Source of the DNA: a virus
DNA length: 36,246 bases
Reading direction: 5' to 3' (one strand)
IMG/VR virus record: IMGVR_UViG_3300032020_000029
Span: 1-36,246 of that record
In this document: piece after piece, positions 22,196-27,037 of the stretch
Position numbering within the stretch: the first letter of the stretch is position 1
Layout: each line of letters opens with the position of its first letter
The notes under the pieces: model-generated
Database searches by the model: none
What the model saw: the letters and a program-made list of their open reading frames with translations, nothing else
Told to the model about the DNA's origin: nothing
Translations under genes and position numbers: made by a program

Positions 22196-22557
22196 TCCTC
22201 TCTCCCTGTTACACTCCAAGCTCCATTACTAATGTCATAATAGGTGACTGGTTTATTCTGGCTTTTCGCGTAAGCAATCTCGTTTCTTGTACTTTCCCCA
22301 ATATAGCCACTGATGTTTATCACCAAGACTTCATCGGCAAGGTCTATCTTGCGAAAATGAACCGCATCTACAATCTTTTTCACCCCTTCTTGGTCGCCAA
22401 TATGTGCCTTGTCTTCACCCTTAAAATACCAATCGGGCAAGGCACACCAGCTAAGCACCACATTGCCTTGCTTTGTCAGTTCCCATTGTTTGACTAGCAT
22501 TTCGCTCGTAAATCGGGTAGAACCACACAGGCAAATGACTTTAGTTCCGTTTATCAT
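22192..22557 (-). CDS. Nucleoside 2-deoxyribosyltransferase-like protein
   Basis: A 121-residue alpha/beta protein with the family pattern: a first strand and Gly-rich turn KVICLCGSTRF (6-16), a helix, VLSWCALPDWY, then a helix and strand FRKIDLADEVLVINISGYIGESTRNEIAYAKSQNKPV with the Glu of ESTRNEI near residue 88-94. In that family the Asp after the third strand and a Glu form the active site that cleaves or swaps bases on deoxynucleosides; phage proteins of this type are also linked to nucleotide sensing and salvage. Which substrate applies is not clear. It overlaps the next gene start and lies in the modification block. Confidence 0.68.
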   Translation of the reverse strand: MINGTKVICLCGSTRFTSEMLVKQWELTKQGNVVLSWCALPDWYFKGEDKAHIGDQEGVKKIVDAVHFRKIDLADEVLVINISGYIGESTRNEIAYAKSQNKPVTYYDISNGAWSVTGREE

Positions 22558-22780
22558 TTTTCTCCTGATAAGCCTGATAACTTGGTCGTAGTCTTCGCTT
22601 CAGGTTAATTTCCTTCCTAAGTAATATCTCGGGATCAAGGGACTTTGCCCGCGACCCCCGGGGTGCCCGGTATAAAAGGCATTTCCAATTGTTGCAGGTA
22701 CGAAGATAGTAACTTCTATTGAAGTCAATCTCTATCAAGGGCTGCCCGCATCGCGAGCAAGCTATGTCTAGTTGTGTCAT
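22541..22780 (-). CDS. Zinc-ribbon protein (79 residues)
   Basis: Start at the ATG at 22780 (MTQLDIACSRCGQPLIEIDF) with an AAGAGGAATAGA box. Cys8, Cys11, Cys29 and Cys34 form a CxxC...CxxxxC zinc site, followed by a basic helix (KEINLKRRLRPSYQAYQEKNDKRN). Layout suggests a nucleic-acid or protein-binding adaptor. The longer reading from 22837 has no site before it. The end overlaps the transferase-like gene by 17 bases. Confidence 0.65.
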   Translation of the reverse strand: MTQLDIACSRCGQPLIEIDFNRSYYLRTCNNWKCLLYRAPRGSRAKSLDPEILLRKEINLKRRLRPSYQAYQEKNDKRN

Positions 22781-22803
22781 TCTATTCCTCTTAATCGAGC
22801 CTT

Positions 22804-22974
22804 TTAATCCTTCTGTAGTTCCTGGGTTTCTCGCCAAGAGCGTTTTTTTATTGGGATGATTAACCTGTCTGGCACTTCACCTATGGGGAACTCAGTTATA
22901 AAATAAATATCGGCACCTTTCGCAGCATAGGCATTTTCTTTTAGCCATTTTCTTACTTCATTTGTTATTTTCAT
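22804..22974 (-). CDS. Small protein behind the structured leader (56 residues)
   Basis: MKITNEVRKWLKENAYAAKG starts at 22974 after AGAGAGGAGGGATAA, giving 56 residues with an amphipathic first helix, a strand YFITEFPIGEVPDRLIIPI and a basic tail. It is the first gene after the folded segment 23008-23152, so any control by that RNA would act on it. No family recognised. Confidence 0.6.
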   Translation of the reverse strand: MKITNEVRKWLKENAYAAKGADIYFITEFPIGEVPDRLIIPIKKRSWRETQELQKD

Positions 22975-23007
22975 TTATCCCTCCTCTCTTTAAGAAGCTC
23001 TTATTCT

Positions 23008-23152
23008 CTGGCAGGGCTGGTTTAGCGTGCCAATTAAAGTGCCTGCCGTGCACTCACCCTGCCAGTTTTGTGCTGGCTCGGTCAACTTCCCCCCCTTACC
23101 GATGCTCGGCTTCGCTATCTGCTATCACCGATGAATCTGGGACACCAGCACA
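23008..23152 (-). ncRNA. Putative two-domain structured RNA leader
   Basis: Read on the minus strand: domain 1 is closed by an 8-bp perfect helix TGTGCTGG (23152-23145) with CCAGCACA (23076-23069) around about 68 bases that include a CCGA-GCA-TCGG hairpin. Four bases later domain 2 is closed by a 9-bp perfect helix CTGGCAGGG (23065-23057) with CCCTGCCAG (23016-23008). Inside domain 2, AGTGC/GCACT and TTGG/CCAG make two further helices, so it folds as a three-way junction. It occupies the 182-base gap between the ssDNA-binding and 56-residue genes. No U-run follows, so it is not simply a terminator. I know of no matching riboswitch. Confidence 0.55.
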
Positions 23153-23156
23153 TTTT

Positions 23157-23909
23157 TTAAGATTCAATCCCTTTTGCTTTCTTTATCTCTTCCCAGGCTT
23201 GGTCTAAATCAACGAGGTCAATAAATGAACCGATGCTTAGAATCTCGTATACCTCTCGTGTGCCGACTTTGTGCTTTGCCATTAAACCCTTTAGTTCGGT
23301 TATGTTCTGGATTTTCTTACTGGCAGGCATTGAGGCAGATTTTTTACCTAACTTCTCCCAGTCTTCGCCGTTAGTTTCAGGTGCCTCTACTATCGGCGCT
23401 GAGGTTTTAGCCGGTGCAGAGGTTTTAGATTTTGACTTGGACTCAGGCGCTTTGGCGAGTTCATTCCTCTTCACCCACGCATAAAAGACATCAGCCTGAT
23501 TGATTATTTGTACTACGGGTATTTTCTCTGCTACAGCGAGGTCTTTTGCATAGGAAAGCACCATTACCCTTGCCTGTTGCTCTAACTCCTCCGGGGACTT
23601 CCCCCTGTAGAAGTTGCCTCCTTTCGTGGCTATCGGCTGCCCGTCAATATAAACCTGGACAACACGCCGGTCTGTGTATTCGTTACCCTCCCAGTCTCGT
23701 GTTGAGGTCTCTACATCGGCACTGATTGTCTGTCCTTGTTTGATTGAATCAAATAGGCTGCTCTTGAAGGTGAAATATGTTAATTCCTTGTCTCCGTCTT
23801 TGGCCTTGAAAGACAGCTTAGGGATTTGTTTATCTCCTACCTTCTTGACTTCCTCGACCTGTGTTATTGTTAGGTTCTTGCGTTCTGTCTTTCTCTCTCC
23901 TTCAGCCAT
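23157..23909 (-). CDS. Probable ssDNA-binding / OB-fold recombination protein
   Basis: A 250-residue protein next to the exonuclease gene. Residues about 10-100 alternate strands (KNLTITQVEEVKK, KLSFKAKDGDKELTYFTFK, GQTISADVETSTRDWEGNEYTDRRVVQVYIDG) as in an OB fold binding single strands. Residues about 115-150 are helical. A flexible Ala/Pro/Ser/Lys linker (155-180, KSKSKTSAPAKTSAP) leads to a small helical C-terminal domain (ITELKGLMAKHKVGTREVYEILSIGSFIDL). It probably coats single-stranded DNA during replication or recombination. The assignment rests on strand pattern, linker and operon place, not a recognised family signature. It overlaps the exonuclease by eight bases. Confidence 0.6.
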   Translation of the reverse strand: MAEGERKTERKNLTITQVEEVKKVGDKQIPKLSFKAKDGDKELTYFTFKSSLFDSIKQGQTISADVETSTRDWEGNEYTDRRVVQVYIDGQPIATKGGNFYRGKSPEELEQQARVMVLSYAKDLAVAEKIPVVQIINQADVFYAWVKRNELAKAPESKSKSKTSAPAKTSAPIVEAPETNGEDWEKLGKKSASMPASKKIQNITELKGLMAKHKVGTREVYEILSIGSFIDLVDLDQAWEEIKKAKGIES

Positions 23910-24558
23910 TTTTAACCTCCCTTTGTAATCTGTAAATTTCTAAGCAATGTTCAAATATTTGCCAGCGTCTGTCTAGTTCATTGATAAGGCGATCCTCGAA
24001 TCCTTCGTCTGGTGTTCGCCCGACACGTAGGATAATCGCCTGATCAACCTTGTATCCATGTTCAATGAGAAGTTGCCTGTAAGCAACAACCTGTATCATC
24101 ATCTCAGGGAAAATCCCACTTGATGTCTTGAAGTCCAGTAGGCACAGACTGCCATTCATCTGTCCTAGACAATCAATAGTTCCACCGAACTTGTATAGCT
24201 CGCTTACCATAGGCTCTTCAATAAGGACTAGCTCTATGTGGTGGGTTTTCTCCCACTCAAGGAAAGACAGCACTGCATTTTCCGCCTGGTCTATTTGAAC
24301 CTTTGAGTATTCGCTAGTGTCTGTCTCTTTGCGCTGGAGATAGTCGGCTATCATCTGGTGAGTCAGTGTTCCGATTGCTGCCTTTTCATCAACATACTTA
24401 GACGAATCAATCCCCTGTAGCCCAAGGTTATTCGCCCATTTGACCAGTGCCGGCTTGTTCAAGACACTGAGAATCGTAGTTACCCCTGGCACGATTGTGC
24501 CATCTTTCAGTGTATATCTTATATGTGCTCTACTTCGCTTCGTTACTTGTTCTACCAT
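23902..24558 (-). CDS. PD-(D/E)XK exonuclease (RecB/Cas4-like)
   Basis: A 218-residue nuclease. Motifs in order: GTLTHQMIADYL (63-74) with the helical His, an acidic EEPM (114-117), GGTIDC with Asp129, LLDFKTSSG with Asp142 and Lys144, then QVVAYRQL with Gln156 and Tyr160. This matches the RecB-nuclease or Cas4-like exonuclease pattern. No Cys cluster is seen, so an iron-sulphur site as in Cas4 is unlikely. It would resect DNA ends for recombination or degrade host DNA. The ATG at 24558 has AAGGAGGTAACTG before it, and the start overlaps a zinc-ribbon gene. It pairs with the ssDNA-binding protein downstream. Confidence 0.88.
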   Translation of the reverse strand: MVEQVTKRSRAHIRYTLKDGTIVPGVTTILSVLNKPALVKWANNLGLQGIDSSKYVDEKAAIGTLTHQMIADYLQRKETDTSEYSKVQIDQAENAVLSFLEWEKTHHIELVLIEEPMVSELYKFGGTIDCLGQMNGSLCLLDFKTSSGIFPEMMIQVVAYRQLLIEHGYKVDQAIILRVGRTPDEGFEDRLINELDRRWQIFEHCLEIYRLQREVKNG

Positions 24559-24676
24559 CAGTTACCTCCTTCAAATCTTCATGCCCACAGGATGGACATT
24601 GCCCACCCCTCTGTTCACTTCGAGTCTGGTCTGTTTCGTGGAACTTCGTCAAGCAATCCTGACATTCGTAAATCAT
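24530..24676 (-). CDS. Zinc-ribbon miniprotein (48 residues)
   Basis: MIYECQDCLTKFHETDQTRS begins at an ATG overlapping the preceding stop (ATGA). Cys5, Cys8, Cys27 and Cys30 in CxxC...CPSC make a clear zinc ribbon. The last residues overlap the exonuclease start. Too short to assign; possible regulator. Confidence 0.68.
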   Translation of the reverse strand: MIYECQDCLTKFHETDQTRSEQRGGQCPSCGHEDLKEVTDGRTSNEAK

Positions 24677-24891
24677 CGTTCCTCCGCATAGCAAGGGTCG
24701 TGTGCGTTAAGGTATGCTTCGTATCTTTGCCTATCTTCGGGCGAAGCCCCTTTTAATATAGCCTCAACTATATCTACGGCTGCCTCCGCCCTCTTGTGAA
24801 GCATAGTGTAGGGTCGCCCCTGAGCCTTGCTTAATGTCTCAAAATCAATCTCGACATTCTCAACGATTAGAAATTCCTTTACTTGTATCAT
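24673..24891 (-). CDS. Small acidic protein (72 residues)
   Basis: MIQVKEFLIVENVEIDFETL starts with a GGAGGAATTGAA box and overlaps the preceding gene as ATGA. One helical half (LHKRAEAAVDIVEAILKG) and a tail with DRQRYEAYLNAHD. No domain recognised. Early-operon member. Confidence 0.62.
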   Translation of the reverse strand: MIQVKEFLIVENVEIDFETLSKAQGRPYTMLHKRAEAAVDIVEAILKGASPEDRQRYEAYLNAHDPCYAEER

Positions 24892-25076
24892 TTCAATTCC
24901 TCCTCCCTGATAATAGCGTTGAACTTCTCCTTGGCTTTGACTGCCTTCATTTGTATCCCGACCAGGAGAGGGTCACTGAAGTGATGGTGAACCTGGCGAA
25001 GTAACTCCTCAGAACCTACTTTAAGAAGGACATCAATCTCAGCTTCAGAAAGACTTACTCTTACAGTCTTGCTCAT
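24888..25076 (-). CDS. Small helical protein (62 residues)
   Basis: MSKTVRVSLSEAEIDVLLKV starts at 25076 after AGGAGAA. The beginning (VRVSLSEAEIDVLL) looks like the beta-helix start of a ribbon-helix-helix protein, which would make it a DNA-binding regulator; the remainder is helical. This is a weak resemblance. It overlaps genes on both sides by four bases. Confidence 0.6.
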   Translation of the reverse strand: MSKTVRVSLSEAEIDVLLKVGSEELLRQVHHHFSDPLLVGIQMKAVKAKEKFNAIIREEELK

Positions 25077-25309
25077 TTCTCCTCCTGTATGGTTACTCCT
25101 ACCCTCACGACTCTGGCATTTGGGAATATGCCAGCTTGTCGTACACGTCCTATCTTGGCACGGGCAATACTGCGAGTTGCGAATAATGCCTTTCGGCAGC
25201 CTTCCATGTGTTCTGGGATTGATGTCCCGAAGAAATAGCGTCCAGCCAAACCATGCCCCTCCTCAGTGTTTAGGTCTATTGCCCACGCCTTAAACTTTAT
25301 CTGTCTCAT
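25073..25309 (-). CDS. Small conserved-looking phage protein (78 residues)
   Basis: MRQIKFKAWAIDLNTEEGHG starts at 25309 behind GGGAGGAGAA. It contains GRYFFGTSIPEHMEGCRKALFATRSIARAKI and closes with ARVVRVGVTI, a strand-helix-strand pattern I have seen in short phage early proteins of unknown function. It is coupled to the next gene by ATGA. Confidence 0.62.
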   Translation of the reverse strand: MRQIKFKAWAIDLNTEEGHGLAGRYFFGTSIPEHMEGCRKALFATRSIARAKIGRVRQAGIFPNARVVRVGVTIQEEK

Positions 25310-25427
25310 TTCTCCTCCCTAGCTCTTCAATCCTTATGTTCCCTCTTTGCTGGCAGAACAAGTCCAGCAACTTGCCCTTACCTAAAATTTGTTTTGCCGG
25401 GCCACTAAGGCGAATAACTAATTTCAT
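25290..25427 (-). CDS. Tiny basic protein (45 residues)
   Basis: MKLVIRLSGPAKQILGKGKL starts at 25427 with AAGGAGGTACGCA, which lies in the end of the HNH gene. It overlaps the HNH gene and the next gene start. Basic, unknown; the strong site supports it. Confidence 0.55.
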   Translation of the reverse strand: MKLVIRLSGPAKQILGKGKLLDLFCQQRGNIRIEELGRRNETDKV

Positions 25428-25974
25428 TGCGTACCTCCTTCATTTGCTTCACTTCTAATCGCAACAATCTGATTTCTTGCTTTAGTTCTTGGATTTGCTT
25501 TAGCCTGCCATCTTGCACTCCCCTCTGGTAGCCATCTCGGTATCCCTTCGTGTGAATTCTTATGTGCTCGCCAATGCTCGGTGCCAATATGAGATTCTCA
25601 ATCTGGTTATCTGTTTTTATTCCGTTCTTGTGGTGGACATTCTCCCAGACGGAAAGGCATCGTCCTAGATGCTTTGCCATAACAAAACGATGTTCCCTGA
25701 CATATCCGCATTTTTGGGTCATAGGATAGAAGAAATCATTTGGGCGGACAAGAACCATAATATAGCCCATCGAGTCTAAGATGCGTCCACCTTTCCATTG
25801 GTGGGCTCTGTTACCCTTGTGGGCACACGAGCTACAGCGTTCTCTAACTGGCTTTCCCTTACACAGCTGAACCCATCTCGCCTTCCCGCAGTCAACGCAG
25901 CCATACCAGATGTAATAATAGTGAGTCTTGTAGCCTAACTCAGGCCCTTTTCTGGTTTCACCTATTTCAGGCAT
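25405..25974 (-). CDS. HNH homing-type endonuclease with zinc cluster
   Basis: A 189-residue protein. CVDCGKARWVQLCKGKPVRERCSSC (residues 26-50) gives two Cys pairs for zinc. GYVREHRFVMAKHLGRCLSVWENVHHKNGIKTDNQIENLIL (residues about 89-129) is the HNH_3 catalytic core, with the HH dyad and the closing Asn. A coiled-coil tail (QIQELKQEIRLLRLEVKQM) follows. It is a paralogue of the 33445-34020 nuclease, sharing the same core and coil. Such free-standing HNH genes are usually selfish elements that nick unoccupied DNA, or packaging helpers. The start overlaps the HTH gene by eight bases. Confidence 0.82.
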   Translation of the reverse strand: MPEIGETRKGPELGYKTHYYYIWYGCVDCGKARWVQLCKGKPVRERCSSCAHKGNRAHQWKGGRILDSMGYIMVLVRPNDFFYPMTQKCGYVREHRFVMAKHLGRCLSVWENVHHKNGIKTDNQIENLILAPSIGEHIRIHTKGYRDGYQRGVQDGRLKQIQELKQEIRLLRLEVKQMKEVRNEISYSP

Positions 25975-26122
25975 GACTGTAGTCTCCTTCCTCTTTCACT
26001 ATATTCATAATCTGAGTATGCGACAGCTTAAACATTCGAGCTAGTGCTCGGTAAGTCATCTTCCGTTCCTTTCGGTAGCGGATGATGTTTTCGTTTCGTC
26101 GCTGTATTCGCTTGGTTGTCAT
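25967..26122 (-). CDS. Small helix-turn-helix protein, first gene of the early block
   Basis: MTTKRIQRRNENIIRYRKER starts at 26122. Residues about 20-42 (KMTYRALARMFKLSHTQIMNIV) form a helix-turn-helix with a very basic N-terminus, so it probably binds DNA and may control the early promoter or the switch to late genes. An upstream in-frame reading reaches 26257 but crosses the promoter. The -10 box ends nine bases before the ATG, so the transcript would be nearly leaderless; a GAGG is present but only two bases from the ATG. Too small for a lysogeny repressor of usual size. Confidence 0.7.
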   Translation of the reverse strand: MTTKRIQRRNENIIRYRKERKMTYRALARMFKLSHTQIMNIVKEEGDYSHA

Positions 26123-26131
26123 TTCCTCTAT

Positions 26132-26160
26132 ATTGTAAACTGCCTTTACAATCTTGTCAA
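26132..26160 (-). promoter_or_regulatory. Near-consensus sigma70 promoter for the early block
   Basis: Perfect TTGACA (26160-26155), 17 bases, TACAAT (26137-26132). It follows the terminator at 26235-26262 and precedes the helix-turn-helix gene, so it separates tail and early transcripts. Confidence 0.85.
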
Positions 26161-26234
26161 GTGGCAAGTTTGTAGCCAGCCTAGCTTTATACCCCACTCT
26201 AACAGCTTTGGAAGGAGAATTTCTTTTAGGGCAT

Positions 26235-26262
26235 AAAAAAAGAGTCCAGGCTTTCACCTGGA
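26235..26262 (-). terminator. Intrinsic terminator at the end of the tail block
   Basis: Minus strand TCCAGG (26262-26257), TGAAAG loop, CCTGGA (26250-26245), then a run of seven T within 26241-26235. It lies 100 bases after the last gene of the tail block and before the early promoter. Confidence 0.82.
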
Positions 26263-26278
26263 TTTTCTGTCATTGCCC

Positions 26279-26296
26279 GCCCCGACAAGTCGGGGC
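26279..26296. other. GC-rich perfect palindrome upstream of the terminator
   Basis: GCCCCGAC and GTCGGGGC arms with two bases between. Not followed by a T-run on either strand; perhaps an RNA-stabilising hairpin or protein site. Confidence 0.5.
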
Positions 26297-26361
26297 TAGA
26301 ATTTAGGGGGTAAAAGACTAAGGGATAGATAAATGTATGTCTGCCCTCATTCATGCCCTCT

Positions 26362-26556
26362 CTAGAGCGTCCTAGCGTTATCTTGGCTTAATTCCCCCTT
26401 AGCGATAATCTTTGCCTCTGAGTCTCTTGCAGCTTGGTCTAGGATAAAGCGAATAACTTCCTCACGAATTCCGTCATGGCGCATCCGTGTTACAAATTGT
26501 CCAAGCTCGTCTATATATTTCTCAATCAGCTGGGGGTCGTCCATTGGGTTTGTCAC
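26362..26556 (-). CDS. Small helical protein, last gene of the tail block
   Basis: Begins MTNPMDDPQLIEKYIDELGQ at a GTG (26556), or at the ATG at 26544, overlapping the preceding coiled-coil gene by 35 or 23 bases. The 64 residues are helical and charged (FVTRMRHDGIREEVIRFILDQAARDSEAK). No domain recognised. Its end is followed by the palindrome and terminator. Confidence 0.6.
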   Translation of the reverse strand: MTNPMDDPQLIEKYIDELGQFVTRMRHDGIREEVIRFILDQAARDSEAKIIAKGELSQDNARTL

Positions 26557-26725
26557 CGTCCAACCTATTCAGTAGTCGTGCTTCCCCATTTAGGCGTAAG
26601 GCTTCCTCGATTAGTTGCTGCTTGCGTTGGGCTAGTGCCTGTTCTTGAGCCATTACCTCATTCAAGTCTTTTACGACTGCCTCCTGGCGTTCCTTCAACT
26701 CTGCCTTTTCCTTTTGAATGTCCAT
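26522..26725 (-). CDS. Coiled-coil protein (67 residues)
   Basis: MDIQKEKAELKERQEAVVKD starts at 26725 behind AGGAGGCTA; longer upstream readings translate the membrane-protein gene out of frame. Nearly the whole protein is a heptad coiled coil with a Gln/Ala core and a polar Pro-rich end (DGDKPNGRPPAD). It follows a membrane protein closely, so a complex of the two is possible. No signal peptide or lipobox, so not a clear spanin. Confidence 0.68.
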   Translation of the reverse strand: MDIQKEKAELKERQEAVVKDLNEVMAQEQALAQRKQQLIEEALRLNGEARLLNRLDGDKPNGRPPAD

Positions 26726-26736
26726 TAGCCTCCTAT

Positions 26737-27036
26737 TTAATGTAGCAAGAGAATTGCACTGATGTTTGCTGAAACACAGATTAGATTCATTCCCACTGCT
26801 AAAGCTAATCCAACAACACTTTTGAAATGAAGGCATAAGCCGATGATTAGTCCTGTACCCACTATCTTAATCAGTATCAGTGTATGAAGAGACACACTTC
26901 GCAAAAATGGATTTATCTCTATTCCACCCACGGATAAGCTATAATGCGTAGTTATAATATCAAGCCCTGCTAGTATTGCTAGGGTGATAGCCCATACAAT
27001 TAGCCCTCGTTTCGTCATCATATCTATGCTGTTCAT
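26737..27036 (-). CDS. DUF5658-like membrane protein (99 residues)
   Basis: Start at the ATG at 27036 (MNSIDMMTKRGLIVWAITLA), just beyond the tail gene stop, with AGGAGG eleven bases before it. Four hydrophobic helices are visible. The first loop holds LDIITTHYSLSVGGIEINPFLRS, matching the D-x3-T and ExNP signature of DUF5658 membrane proteins. Their function is unknown. In this position, at the end of the tail genes, it could be a holin-type or superinfection-related protein. The longer reading from 27138 overlaps the tail gene and is unlikely. Confidence 0.75.
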   Translation of the reverse strand: MNSIDMMTKRGLIVWAITLAILAGLDIITTHYSLSVGGIEINPFLRSVSLHTLILIKIVGTGLIIGLCLHFKSVVGLALAVGMNLICVSANISAILLLH

Positions 27037-27037
27037 C

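Noticed and set aside
23010-23110. 32-codon TTG frame in the structured leader
   Set aside because: Sits entirely in the folded segment; TTG start and very short.
26167-26257. Upstream extension of the small HTH gene to 26257
   Set aside because: It would start in the terminator stem and cross the early promoter; the ATG at 26122 begins the basic HTH protein.
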